Origin: Acestrorhynchus altus
Taxonomy: Eukaryota; Chordata; Actinopteri; Characiformes; Acestrorhynchidae
Length of the DNA stretch: 64,000 bases
NCBI GenBank assembly: GCA_034509495.1
Contig: CM067506.1
Location: forward strand, 17,869,328-17,933,327
Direction: 5' to 3'
Shown here: positions 20,957 to 35,684 of the stretch, in pieces
How positions within the stretch are numbered: the stretch's first letter is position 1
Layout of the letters: the number at the start of each line of letters is the position of its first letter
Notes under the pieces: model-generated
The model's input: only the letters and a program-made list of their open reading frames with translations
Told to the model about the DNA's origin: nothing
Database searches by the model: none
Translations under genes and position numbers: made by a program

Positions 20957-23900
20957 TTTGGGTGTAAAGCTCAATTAATTGCATAAAATGAGCATGTACT
21001 GTATATCAGTGTCAATCAGTCAATAAGTATTAATCCTTCTAAAGTTTATTTATAATTACATAAAGGCATTGCAAAATTTGAGATTTTAAACGCTATACTT
21101 GATTCAGACTTGTGTGTGCATGTGTGTTTTAGGGCTGCGTGATATGGACAAAAATCACTTCTTGATAAATTTGAGATGAATGGGGGTATATGCTATATGA
21201 TGTGAAAAATACAATATGAAAAAATTAGGACACCCCATGAAATTCTTCATTTCATTTTTTCATACATTCTGAGTTTTCTTTAAGCAAGAGCTCTGTCTTG
21301 TGCCCCTCCACGGTGTGTATATGAGGACATGAGTGGGGGTGGAGGGGAAGAAAGCAGAGGAGGAGCTTAGAGCAGGGGCTGGAACAGAGCAAGGGAGCAG
21401 AAAAAAGTTTTCTGCAAGACTGAAACAAACGTATTTAAAAACTTTAAAACTCAATATAAATGATATCGCAGTCCATCGCTTGCTCTGTAAATACAGATAT
21501 AAATATTGATATTGCTCAGCTCTAGTGTGTTTGAATCCAAGAATGCTTATATAATTAGATTCTATAATCTTTCATCTCATATGTGCCAATGTTTCTTAAC
21601 TGTTCTCGATTGGTTGCCTTGTTTGAAGTGTTTTCCTTAGAGATAAAATTCCAAAACATCTTACAACTCTTTTCTGATACTTTGGATAGATTTTGCAATA
21701 GCTAGATGTTCCTAAACTTGATTTGAAAGGCCGCGTGCGTAACTCTTTGAACACACAAAGCCAGATAATGTTACAATAAGTGTGTTTCTCCCTGAAGGAA
21801 AGTAGCTTTATGTTGGATATCCCCACTCTGCCGAGACTAGAGTTTTGGCAGAACTGTAAAAGGCAGATGAAGAGGAGCAGCTTGGCAGGGTTAAGTGAAG
21901 AGGAGTGGACTTACGCACAGTTTATAAGCAAGCAGCAAACCTTCATTCTGAAAGCAGCACATGTGAAGATTATTTTGCAAACTTTTAGCTTGATGTCCGT
22001 TAATAATTCTAACAGCGACAGCACTCTTCCACATTGAAAGTCTGCAGAGCTGCAGAGGCTTCTCCAGGAAGGCGTTATGAGCTGACCCAGTGTTGCCTTT
22101 TATCTCATGCTTGGAGTTATGCAAGCACAGAGAGGCCAGGATGTCAAGAGTCTCGAGGCACATGTTTGGTTTGTAAACAGGCGGTGAGAGCACAGGGTCT
22201 GCTCTCTAAGGCCTGTCGTGCTCAACCCTCGCAGGGCACTGAGCCAGAGGACGAGTGTTACAGCTGAGTCTCAGAGATGAGGAGCAGCCAGAGACTTCAC
22301 TAAACCCTTTGCAGGAAAGATTTCCCTCTGGAGACTTGCAGAGAGGGTCTCACGCCTGTCCGTTTCTGAAATATGTCGTCCCTGATATGATAACTTGTGG
22401 CACTGGTTTGCAGACTGGAAAAGCCAACCTGCCTTCTATGGTTTAGTGCATGCAGTGTTTGTAACAGATTGAAGACAGCTTTCAGCACTGAGTGATGACA
22501 CTGCTGACGTAGGCCAACTGTGTGTTTGTATGTGTGTGTGCACGTGTGTTTTTGTATGCAAGTGTGTGCATGTAATCTTATCTTACTGTCATTCATCTCA
22601 GATCGGCTTATGCTCTGTGCCCCTTCTTCATCTGTCTTCCCTCCTTCTCAAGCACGTATCCACTCTATTCATACTGGTCTTCACCAGGGACACATCTGTT
22701 TTACGAGTTACTTAGCAACTTGTACAACTCTTAAAAGTGTCAGATGGGGGAGCGAGATGCCCAGGCCCTGTCCCTTTCCACCTCCCACATTGAATCATTT
22801 CGTTTAGTGGCCCTGTGTACACAGATAAGAGGAGCTGTGCAAGGAATGGGAGACATCAATTACTGTAATGAGCACATTGAACTTCTGCTCACTCAGAAAA
22901 AGAGAGCGAGAGGGAGAGGGAAAGAGCAGGATGAGTGAGGGTGAGAGGTAAATGACTACAAAATGAGGAACTATCTGCTTATATTATTGCGCTGGTGTAC
23001 AATAAGATGCCCATTAACAGCCTTGGGCATTTTTATTTATACTCCCCAAATTTACATCCACAGCCCGCTAGCAAAAGCTGTTCCAGGAAGCATATAGAAG
23101 TGAGGCTTAAAGGCTTAAAGGTAATACCTGGCTGAACGCAGAGGGAGAAATGTTGCAAAGTGTTACGGCTGGTGATTGTGAGGGATCAGTTTGTGGCAGG
23201 CGCAAAGCCAGAGGGACTGGATAAAAGTTTAACAGCTAATGATAGGCTGACTGGACAATGGAGAACAAGGGAATGGATACTGGAATAAAAGCTAACTCTT
23301 TAGTTAACCACACCGTCACTCAGAGAACATAGAGAAGCCTGGAACACTGTTTGATGAGAAAACATTTTAGTAATGCATAGGGAGTTTCTGATGTACTGTG
23401 AGGAGTTTTTGTTGTTCTTGGAGGAGTTCTGATTTTACTGTGAGGAGTTTTAATTGAAATTTGAGGAGTTTTGGTTGTACTGGGAGCAGTTTTGGTTGTA
23501 CTGGGAGTGGTTTTGGTTGTACTGGGTGGAGTTTCTGTTGTACTGGGAGGAGGTTTGGTTGTACTTGGAGGAGTTCTGATTTTACTGTGAGGAGTTTTAA
23601 TTGAAATTTGAGGAGGTTTGGTTGTACTGGGAGCAGTTTTGGTTGTACTGGGAGTGGTTTTGGTTGTACTGGGAGGAGTTTCTGTTGTACTGGGAGGAGT
23701 TTTGGTTGTACTTGGAGGAGTTCTGATTGTACTGTGAGGAGTTTTAATTGAACTGTGAGGAGTTTTGGTTGTACTAGGAGGGGTTTTGGTTGTACTGGGA
23801 GGAGTTTGGGTTGTAGTAGGAGTAGTTTTGTTGTACTGTGATGAGTGAGGGATTAGGGAACCAGCCTTGTGATGGGAAGGTTGTTGGTTCAGTTCCCTAA

Positions 23901-26030
23901 CTAGAAGGACATGACTGAAATGACCTTGAGCATGGCACTTAAGCTCTTAAGCACTACTCTGGGCATGTGCGCTCACTGCTCCTAGGGTGTGAATTCACTT
24001 GTGTGTGTGTGTGTGTGTGTGTGTTTCACTGTGTGGATGTGTTAAATGCAGAGGATAATTTTTTTTTTTTGCACACACACCAGATCAGTTTGCACAATTA
24101 TGTTAAACTGAGTCTAGATTACCATGGTGGCAAATTTCCATCCTGCCTAATTTCAGTCAGCTACCTTGTCCATATCAGTCACATAGCATGTTACCCTGGA
24201 AATCCATGTTGTTTAGCAAATCTAAACTCATTATATTGATGAGGATTATCCATTGATCTATAAATCGTGTCCATTTTCACAGATGTTGCTGTGAAAGAAT
24301 GCCTTTGTGAGTGGATCATGGATAGATGGATAGATCACTTATTAAATGTAGACCATCTGTTGCAGTTTGCAGCACCGTTGTGCCTGATGCCCTCCTACCT
24401 GTGCAAAACACACTAACACGCCATTACTGTGTTTGTCACTATTGTGTTGAAAACTGATGGATGTTGTCAACAGCTGACAGGTTGTACTGCAGGCAGTAAT
24501 TGTAAACCTACAAAGTGCATGTATATATGTAATATATAATAATATATCCAGGATGTGTAGCTAGAAGGTAGGTGTATGTAATAAGTCAACAACTCAAAGG
24601 ACACATATTGGACATACGTGGTCCTACTGAACATCACTGCGTCATAAAACCTGTATCTTTGGGAATTTTCAGTGCTTCAGCAGTACTTGTTATTTCTGTT
24701 AATCCACTTGATATCTCCGAATCCTTTTGTCAGTGTTGTTTTTGGCACATCAGTAAAGCCCTACAGATCTTAACAGGTCAGAAAATGAAGGGGAGAATTA
24801 GAGAGTAGAAGAAAAGTAAGGTTGCGGAACAGGGCGAGTGAATAAGGGTTTGTGAGAGATGAAAGTGAATTTCTTGGAGTGAAATTGCTCATTTAAGAGC
24901 AGAGGCGTGAGACTCTTGAGGCTGTCTCTGTGGGTTTCTTAGAGTATGAGTAATTACTTTTAGTCCAAACAAAAAGCTGAAAAGTGCCCATGGACGGTTG
25001 TCATCTTAACTTGGCTCTCTTCAACCCATTACTGGTAAGGGAACCAGCCTTGTGACTTGAAGGACGACAGTTCAATCCCCTGAACTGGCAGGACATGACT
25101 GAAGTGGCCCTGAGCAAGGCACCCCTGGGTAGCATGGATAGGGCTGCCCACCACTCCGGACACATGTGCTGACTGGCCCCTAGTGTGCGAATTCACTAGT
25201 GTGTATATATGAGTATCACTGTGTGGATTGGTTAAATGTGGAGGACAAATTTCCTGTATGTACTTTCTTATATACAGTTGTGTTGGTGCACTTTTTAACC
25301 CTTTAAACAGCAGCACATTAACTGAGGCTCAACTCAATATGTATTGTAGATGTATGTAAGTTAGAAGACTAGGTTGAAAGTTAACTTTCAAGCCGGCTTA
25401 ACCATATTTTTTACAGTATAAGACAGAGAATCAGTCTTGGGTGTGTTAGCTTATTCCTCATAGGTGTTTGTTCATGCAGCACTGTTTTTCTTCCCTTTGT
25501 GGTGATGTGGGAGGGAGCTTGTTAATGTCAGTGTAAATTCAGGCATAGTTAAAACAGGCTGAAGCTGACCAGCCAGCCCAGCTGCTGGTTCAGCATTGGA
25601 TAAATGTGAGTGGGCAGCAGTTTATCCTACAGTACACTCAGATGGTAGTCACACTTCCCAGTGGGAGAGCCACGCAAACGGAAAACACAATCCCAGTGTG
25701 GCATATACAAACAAGCACACTCACACATGCACAAAATATATTGTCTTGTCACTGGATGACCATAAAGAAAATGTTTGGTGGAAATGTGTCCTTGGGTCTG
25801 GTCCTCATGAGGCCTTTACACATGTTTACTTAGTAAATACTATTTTGTGGCAATCTCAATCTCTCAGTGTGACATGTGTCACACAGTTCCAGGGTCCTGG
25901 GGCTGTGGGTTCAATCCCCACTCATGTCACTGCATGTAAGGAGTTTCCTGTGTTCTCCATGTGTCTGTGTGGGTTTCCTCTGGGAATGCATCTCTCAAGA
26001 ATGATTATGGTAGGTGAATTGGCCCTAGGT

Positions 26031-26062
<32 letters not shown>

Positions 26063-29000
26063 CTTGTGATGGGCTGGTAGCCATGGGGTACTCCTGCCTT
26101 GTGCCCAATGATTCCAGGCTGAAGCGGATAAGATAATGAGTGTACTGTACATTTTAAAAACTGGGGTAATTGGGGTATCAGACAACACCAGGACCATTGT
26201 GTCAGTCCTGAGTTACCCCAGTTTAATCAAATATACAAACACGCCCACATTATCCCCTTGAAACTATAAGGTTCTGTCTGTTTCTGAGCAGGTTTGAGCT
26301 TTAAAGTTCTTATAGCTACACTGTGACTATGGAGAGACAACTGTTCCATTTTCTAGATAAAGTGTCTGAAATGCATACAACTTAGACACCTCACGTAACG
26401 TTGTCACTGAATAAGAATGTGTGAATAACTCAATTTTGATAAAAATGTCAGATAGAACCTTAATAATTGCATGGTACACATGCATGGTACACATGGCACA
26501 CACTTATGCATTCGTTCACTCACAGCTGTCTCCCACTGTGGCAAACTGAATCATGTCTTGGATCTTTTATTGATTAGCTAATTAGCAGTGGCAGCTTTTC
26601 AGTTCAACAGGCAAGGCTGTCAGGTTGAGTGAGCTGTGTATGTGTGTAACGATGGGTGAGGACTGCCTTATTTAAAATCTTGTTTTTGGAAAAAATGAAT
26701 TCTGCAGAAACTGGTCTGTGGAGACATTACGGCAACTGGGTGGAAGTAACAACATTTTCTTCTGTTCTTGTTTGGGACATGTGACTCCTCTTTTTATGGA
26801 ATAGGTGTATCTCTAATATTGTAGATGGACATTTCTTTTAGCTCATCTTTCTCCAGATGTGTGGCCACCTGTCTCACATGTCTCATCTGATTCAGATGAT
26901 TCACATTGTCTGAATTAAACTCCATTGTGTTTTCAGCTGCTCTATTGTTATAACTTATAAAATTGCCTAAATTGATTAAGTCATATAATCCTTCAAACCC
27001 AGAAACTCAAAAACACTGTATAGCCCAGCTTATATCCTGGCAGCAATCCACAAGACCACAGCTCTGAAAGCCCTCCTTCTGAATACTTAACAACGTTACA
27101 GAACCAACATGCTGTGTGTTCATACGTATTTTCATATTCGATGAAAGTTCATTTCTTTTCTTTTCTTAGTACTATATTTAAACATATTGAAATCTGAACT
27201 TCATTACTTCTTTATACACACTAAGTCTTATGGCCCCTCCATAGTGGGTATGTGAGAGTACAAGTGGAGGTGGAGGGGTGCAGAGGAGAGGAGGAGCATT
27301 TCGTACTTCCAGAACAGAGTGAAACCAATGTTTTATATACATTTATTTGCATAATTTTATATACACCAATCAGCATAGGTCCCTTTCATGTCACAATAAT
27401 ACCTCTGACCTGTCGAGGCTTGGACTCCACAAGACCTCTGAAGGTTTGCCTTAGATGCCCATGACCCTCTTTACAGTGACAAGACCTCCACCACATTGCA
27501 CCACATTTGGTGGGTACTGCCGACTGCATTCCCTATAAGACTTGCCTCATATTTTAAAGATACTCTGATACATAATAACCCTTGGAGGTTTTAATGTTAT
27601 GGCTGATCGATATAGTACATAGCATATACTGTTTTGCTCTTACATTTAATCTGAACATGTGCAAATGAAATATTTGAGTTGAGTTGTGTGTTGAGTTTTG
27701 TGACTGTGTAAGGGGTATTATATGAATTTCTTTATCATGGCATCATCATGACATGCCTCCAGGTGTCCTTTCTGGTTGCCTCTCGGAAGTTCTGATAATC
27801 AAAACCTAGTTTGGATAACCTTGCTTTGGCTTGGTTTATCAGATTTAACCACTGCTTATGTAATGGCTGTGTTGAACCTGGCTCTGAGCAACCTGTGTGT
27901 AACCTACCTGTGTGGTACACTAATGTAGACCTATCGGTAGTTATGGACATGTTTTGGTGAGGTTACTTTAAGAGTGAGCTGTGTGTGCATGTGTATTTAT
28001 AGGGGTGTAAAAACCCATCAGTACAGTACATCATGTACTATCATATGAAACTGGGTACTATAAAAAGATAACGAATAATTAGATTCCAATATGGTGAATT
28101 TCATTTAATACTTAACTAAAGAGTAGGGTGACCATATTTTGTTTTTCAAAAAAGAGGACACTCTGGATACGTGAGCATCTGTTATAGGTAGCTTGGGGGC
28201 TCTTCAAGTAGGCCCAGGTTGGCATAAAATATACATTTTCATTTTGTTCCAGATATTAAACACACACACTATTCTTCCCAGCAAGGGTTCCTTATTTTTT
28301 ATGCATTGTATGTCAGTTTTGATTTGACACAGATTCCTTCTCAAACACAAAGGATTCAACTTCCTCAGGTTAAGCAAAGGTGTTACAGCAGAGAAATCAC
28401 CAAATTGTCCTAGACAAAGGCCTTGCAAGATTAGAGTTGGTGACCCCTGAATTAAGGCTCTGTTACCTCTAATGATATTGCTCTGAACTGCAAGGCATCC
28501 CAGTGTTACTGTTCTTACACTGCCCCTTGCAGGACGAAGGTCACAGCAGTGTTAATGTAGTGGTAAGAACTGTGGGCAGTGCGTGAATCCTGTCATTACA
28601 GGCCTTTGTCCAGGGCACAGGTGAGCCTCTTAACATTCTGTTAATCATGGCTACATTCACCTTGACCATGGCCTGCCTGAGGCTAATAAGAAGAAGTAGT
28701 CTCTGTAGGTCACTCTGAGAAGTGACCTAAAAGTCATGGATAAGGAGTGTGTGTCACTAATTCCCTGCTATCTCAGAGGGTTTGGAGTTTTAAAGGTACT
28801 TACTCATGAGATTTTAGTAAAGTAGGTTTTTATCTCATGGTCTTCTAAATGCTTGGCCATTAAAATGATTGGATGATTCAAAGATTGTGACTAATTGAGC
28901 ACAGAGCTGAACTTTGTGTTCCTTGGTATGTTGGAGATTGTGCAGCTGACTCATATTTTGAAGCGCTTTATCTGTGCGTGTGTGCGTGCATGTGTGTGTG

Positions 29001-30941
29001 TGTGTGTGTGTGTGTACGTGACTGCATGTGTTCATATGTATGTTTGTGTTTTCACTTCAGGGGAGGACTTAAAAGCCAGGTGTGTGTAAAGACAGTTGTT
29101 ATCTGGTATGAAGAATGCTGCAAGCTCTGAATGCTTTTCTATTGGTTCAGGAGTTTCGCCAGTCTTCTGTAATAAGTTATCTTGAGTGACACATGCTCAC
29201 ATGCGCAACACCTCGCTAAGAAATGCAGTGTGAATGAACTATAGGGCAAAGTGTAGCTTGTAGTGGTAAAAAAACCCACTGAACTTATTTCAAATGTGTA
29301 CATTGATTCCACCCAAAACAGTATCACGTCAACACAAATTAAATGAGCAAATTCAGAATTTACACACAGTCATTGTGTTACACATTTCATTCATGTGATA
29401 TTGAAATTCAGCATTTCCCCTTATTTGAGCCAATTACCCAACCCCATTAGCACTCTCCCCCTATTACATACAATGCTCTCCAAAGTAAAGACATACACAT
29501 GCTTCATCTGATAGTTGTGAAACCATGCATGTTTTGCTGTCATTGCGTCATCACTGGACAGCCAACCTTCTTAGAGGCAGTGCACTCAGAGGAAAGTGCC
29601 GAGTCCCCAGCGCTGATACCGCTAACAGATGCCTATGCCAACCTGCATCACGCTGGGTCTGATATGCGGAGAGAGCACCATCTACCCACCCAGACAGAGC
29701 ATGGCCAATTTTTCCCTCTCTGTCCCTGGCTGCCGATGGTAAGCAGCATGACCCTGGATTCAAACCTGCAATCCTCAGCTCACAGCTTTATGGTGATATA
29801 CAATATACGGTATGATATATAATGGATAAAAATGAGGACATCCCCATGAGATCCTTCTGTCTTTTTTATTATATTTGAACATATGGAAATCTGATTTTTA
29901 ATTCTTCTTTATACACCACGAGTCCTACCCCCCTGAATTGTTCAGTACTGAATATTGCAAGTGCAAGTGACATACTGTGAACCTCAAATAACCGGTATTA
30001 CATTCTAGGCCATTTCATTTTATATATATGGGGTTAAAATGTGGTTGTGAATTTTTGACTGGGTGTCAGTTTATGACTCTTTAGCAAAACCCAGTACATG
30101 TCAGCATGTTCGTGTGGTGTGACACACAGATGAAAGAAAGACATGTGTCAGCAGGGAGGTACAATGCACCTTATTTATACTCCCTCCCTCTATTCCTGAA
30201 GCTGACTCCCCTCTGTCACTGCTCAGCTGTGTTTGACATCTCTCTCGGTCCTGTTGATTGAATGCAGTAAATGCATTGCCAAATCGAGATGCAGTGCACA
30301 GTCTGTCTCCTTACTGCACCTAAAGCTGTTCTTGCCAGATACACCCACACACCCGAGGCTGGATGTATAGCATATGTGTGTGGTTTATGGCACCAACCTG
30401 GCTTTGCTTTTACAGTTTCAACAGAAAAACAGCTATATAAACATACCGTAACCAATGGAACAGATTTCTGTAAGGCAAACAAGGAAACCGGGTGCTGCCA
30501 GTGTAATTGTGTTGGACACACCTTGTGCTGAAAGGGCCCCTCCTACGCTCAAGGAACTGATGATCTGTTTGGTTTCACATGGCATCAGTTAAAGTGCTCT
30601 GTACACATGCAGTGTTGATTGGCAGTGATGTCACTCAGGTCTTATAATCACTTGGCAAATAAAAATCATTGATATTATATCCATTTGTGATGTAATGCTT
30701 ATGGCCTTTGTCACATTAAATCAAAACTGTCACACAAAACAATCTACCTTCAAACTGGCAGCTTTACTGGGAAAGGAAAAAAAAGATTACATTTGAATGG
30801 AAGTCATTGTAAGATATTTTATTCCAAATTATTTTTTGGAACATTTCTATTGGTCAATTTATCACGAGTGATACAATATAAAGAAAATGTGCTAGGTTTG
30901 AATTGTGACAAATGGTAAAAAAAATGCCAAAAATGGGAAAT

Positions 30942-31008
<67 letters not shown>

Positions 31009-31773
31009 ATGAAATGAGATATATTTTGTACAAGATATAAAAAATGGCCATATTTTAATATTACATCTGTTATCATCTGTGTATGATTTAATTCCAAAGG
31101 AATGTGAGTGGGTCATTTGTGTGGAAATGGTTTAGTTTCCAGAGGAATAGCACTTGTGCAAATTATGCCATAGAAACGCAAATAAAGGTTACTGTTTAAA
31201 TCAATAGCATGTGATATGTGATTCATGACATGATTGTGTAATTGTGTATTTATGATATCTGTTCTGGTTTGGTTTGTAAGATACGATTCTAAATAAAGAT
31301 AAATTGGAAGCTGCAAAATATTTAACAGTTAGTGCATGTCACACAGCTCTGGGCACCAGGGGTTGTGTGTGTAGTTCCCACTTCAGTCTCTACTGGTCAG
31401 GAGTTTTGTGTGTTCTCCCCATGTCCAAATGGGTTTCCTCCAGTCACTCCAGTTATCTCCCCTTCCAACTCGTAGGTGATTTGGATATGCTAAATTGGGA
31501 CTGGGTGTGGGTGGTACCCTGCGGTGAACTGGCCCTGTCCAAGGGGAATTACCAGCTTGCACCCAGTGATTGGCCAGGACCCACTATGACTGTGATGAGG
31601 AAGAATGGATGAGAAGATGAATGAATAACTAATCTGTTCTATTTTCATGAAAATTGTATCACAAATACACATGTTTATGACCATATTAGTGTTGTCAAAT
31701 TGAGTGATGCCAAAACTCATGCTTTTAGTCTCTTTTTTAATGTCAAACTTTATTTACAAAACCAAATGAGAAG

Positions 31774-31842
<69 letters not shown>

Positions 31843-34800
31843 TGTTTTGTTGTTTCCCTGATGTTTACTAGTGATTGCTGTAAGGTTGTATGTATCAAAA
31901 AAGGAATGTTTATCATTTTTCATATGGGTCTTCTAATTTCTAATAAAATGCTTGTTTGGGTAGTGTAAAAATAACCTCTATTCTGATTGGCTAGCCAGTG
32001 CAGTGCGCAGAACAACAGTGTACCCTAGTTAATTGAAAATGGAATGATTTTGCTGGTAAGTTATTGTATATGGATAATATGTAGGGAACTGAATGGCATG
32101 TTTTGAAGTTTAAAAAGGTTAGCATTTCAGGTCTAGCGAGGAAAAATCCACCCCAGGATTTTGTTCCAACTGCCTGTCTGGCTCTGCCGCCGGCTGAGCT
32201 GCAGACTCTATAAGTCTGAAGACTCTATAAATCTGTGAATGACCCTTTTGGTATGCTGAGACCTCAGTGTGACCTGTGTGTGTATTTTTTATGTATGTGC
32301 ATCAGGGCTGTGGGGTTGCAGGCGCTTCAGGGGCTCTGCTCTGAACTACAGTACACTGCTGTTGGAGGACGAGGCTGGAGTGCTATATGTTGGTGCCAGA
32401 GGGGCTCTGTATGCCCTGCAGGCTGCAAATATCTCCAACTCTATCCACACTGTGAGTACTACTTAATTGGTCTGCACATAACGCACATTCATCAGTGTCC
32501 TTCACAAGTCTTTTCCTGAAATCACCTGTATGACTCACATGAGACCACTGTCTGGATTAGATGAATTTTCTGAAGTTTCTCAGGATATTCTCATAAAAGA
32601 AACTTTTCTCAGGATGTGTCTTGATGAGACATAGCAGTAAAAGACGACTGTGAATCTTTTACTTGCGCAGATCGACTGGGAGGCACCAGAAGACCAGAAG
32701 CAGCTCTGCTTTAACAAAGGGAAAGATAACAAGGTCAAGGTTTTCATATTTGCTCTTCCGACAAGGCCTTTCCTCATTCTCTCTACTTTACTAACATGCT
32801 TTTATTCCTTTTACAGACTGAGTGTTTCAATCACATCCGCTTCCTACAGAGATTCAACACCACTCACTTGTATACATGTGGGACTCATGCGTTCAGCCCG
32901 CTCTGTGCATATATTGTAAGTAATCGCAAGAGCAGTGGGATTCACAATAAAGGAAGTCACATTTTAGTTTGCTCCTTGAGCTGTCACTTCCTCTGAGCTG
33001 TATTTTATCTTTGGTAAATAGACTGTCACCAGTGTTTTTCATGTCATTCTTTTGAAATTTTTTTAGGATGATAGAGAGTTTAAGATTTCCTCTGTGTTTG
33101 AAGAGGGTCGGGAGAGGTGCCCTTATGACCCTGCTAAAGGTTACACCGGCCTGCTTATTGGTAAGCCATCAAACAATATCTATAATAATATTATATTTAA
33201 TCATTTTAGTCATAGTTGGGAGCTGGGCTGTCTCTACCATATAATCTGGGACTATCACAATCGTAGCCAGTCATGTTATAGTCTGTTGCTATCAAAGCCA
33301 TATATTCTACACTAGCATCAAGACTACCATTACCATATAGTCTGTGCTAGATTTGTTACATCCATGATCATATAGCCTATAATAGCCTATCAATACTACT
33401 GTCATAGTGGTAGTATAGACTGTTTAGTGTGTATAGTATAGCCTTAGGAGTAAGCACTGAATCAGTGTCATAGATGTACTCCTCACTTTGGCATATCAGT
33501 GGAAGTAAGCTCCTACTGCTCGCTAGTTGAGAATGGAGGGGAACAAATTACTGGTAGGTGACAATTTGCTGGATATTGGTGGGGACACATCACCTCCGTC
33601 CATGCTAAATTACATTACATTACATTACATAATCCTTACATTTTAAAATAGTGATAGCCATTGTATAGACAATGTGATAGCAGTAGTGATGGCCCTAGTG
33701 TATATGAAATGACTGTTATTGCCCTACAACAAACAATGTGCTAGTCATAGCCATAGCACAGAATATATGGTGATAGTGATAGCCTTAGGATACATGCTAT
33801 TATAGAGATATATGCTTAGTATAGACTATCACAGTAGTAATAGCCCTAGTATAGACTAAATGGTTGAATTAGTGAGACTCCTAGTCTATATGGAGTGAAG
33901 ACTAAAATGATTGTGAATGCCCCAATATGAACTATATAATAGTAGAACTGATAGCCCATGGTATTGCTAGCCTTAATATAGACTACAACCATCATATAGT
34001 CTATATAAGGTCTATCGCTATCATATATTTCCTATAGTTATCACTATCATAATATCTATACTACAGCTATCCAATCTACCAGTGTTTCTCAATCCTGGTC
34101 CTGTAGGCATCCCTACCCTGCAGAAAGGGCTTGTTAATGAGCTGATTAGTTGAAACTCTAATATAGCCTATACACAGTCTATTACTACCACTATCATCTA
34201 TACTAGGGCCATAACTATCACATTTTCTGTACTGTCATATATTCTATACTAGGGCCATCACTACCACTATCATGTCATGTACACCAAGGGTTACAATCAT
34301 CACTATACTAGGGCTATCATTATCATTTCATCTGTACTAGGGCTTTCAGTATCACTATTGTATGGTCAAAGGCTGACACCATTGATCATATTATAATCAG
34401 TACAGTAATATTTCATATAGTAAGCTGTATAAATGTAATCATTGATCATAATTTGAAAAGAAAGAAATAATTTATATTTCCATCATGTTTATTTAGCATA
34501 ATGTTGGAGACTGGTTATGTGATGAAATGTATTATTGTCATACAAATTGCCAGCTAATCAGCATTAAGTTTGATATATTTTTAAATATATTTTTACATCA
34601 GTTAAGCTTATCCAATCAAGTCATTGTGACAACCGTTGTCAACACTGCATCATAAAGCCCTTTCTTCAATTTTGGATCTGTTCCTCCTTTCAGATGGGCA
34701 AATGTACACAGCATCTCAGTACGAGTTCTGGAGCTCTCCAGACATTCGCCGGAACTCGCCAAACCCCATGCTGAAGACGGAGGAGGCCCCAACTCGCTGG

Positions 34801-35623
34801 CTTTATGGTGAGTGCATCGTCTCATATGGAATACATATCTGCAGTACAACTACCCGCCTGTGTACAGTATTTATAGACTTCTGCCATATCACTGGTCTCC
34901 AGTTTAATAGCTTTCCATACTTACTGTCAACATGATTTACTGTGTACGTCACATGCTGAACTACAGGATGTTTAAGAAATGAAATATGTATGAAGTATCA
35001 CCCGAATTTGCAAAGAAGTGTTTGTTTGTTTTTTAAATTGGATTCTCCAGTGTCTCAGCGGGGAGGAAAGCTTCTGTCTTCACTCTGAACACCCTGTTTA
35101 TTAACAGTGTGTTTTCTGGTCTCATGCAGAAGCTGATTTTGTGGGCTCAGCGCTGGTGAAAGAGAGTGTGAACAGCTCTGTGGGAGACGACGATAAGATC
35201 TATTTCTTTTTCACGGAGAAGAATCAGGAGCACAGCCCGTACTTTAGCCATAGCAGGGTGGCACGGGTGGCCCGTGTGTGTAAGGTATGAGACAAATCCC
35301 TTCATGCGCTCAGCACACACTCTTAACCTGCAACCCCCATTCCGTCCCATGATAAATGTTTGGAAGATATAGTGGTTCATTTGCTCAAGCGGTGATGAAG
35401 TAGAGGTCAGGCACTACTTTATCTTGGAACGTGCCTTCACATAATTGGAAAGATAATGACTTGGTGAGGTAATGGGGCTCACACTCTCCATGTTTAATCT
35501 GCTTAGATAATACATGGTCACCAGAATTCAAGACAAATGCACATATCCATTTCCAGGTTTCTGTGTGAAATACATCCGTTTTCACTTTTGGCTGTGAAAT
35601 CGTGTTCTCTCTTTCGCACACAT

Positions 35624-35684
<61 letters not shown>

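Larger units (their letters stand above)
20811..32305 (+). other. sema4g: sema4g intron 2
   Basis: An 11.5 kb intron with no further exon I can recognise, although a very small one could be hidden here (see the phase break). It contains SINEs of three families, a 147-base ordered minisatellite, AT and ATT microsatellites and small inverted-repeat elements. Blocks at about 22010-22330 and 22740-23340 look non-repetitive. Confidence 0.75.
33161..34693 (+). other. sema4g: sema4g intron with degenerate repeat array
   Basis: A 1.5 kb intron, most of it a degenerate array (next entry), plus one small partial repeat copy at 34078-34155. No exon is seen. Confidence 0.85.

Noticed and set aside
25596..26197. 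Overlapping open frames on both strands
   Set aside because: They cover a SINE and a GT repeat.
29499..29822. 107-codon open frame
   Set aside because: It lies in a tRNA-derived SINE on the opposite strand.
33600..33635. Short CATTA tandem that might suggest a LINE tail or CRISPR-like repeats
   Set aside because: Only a five-base simple repeat without spacers; the genome is a vertebrate and there are no cas genes.
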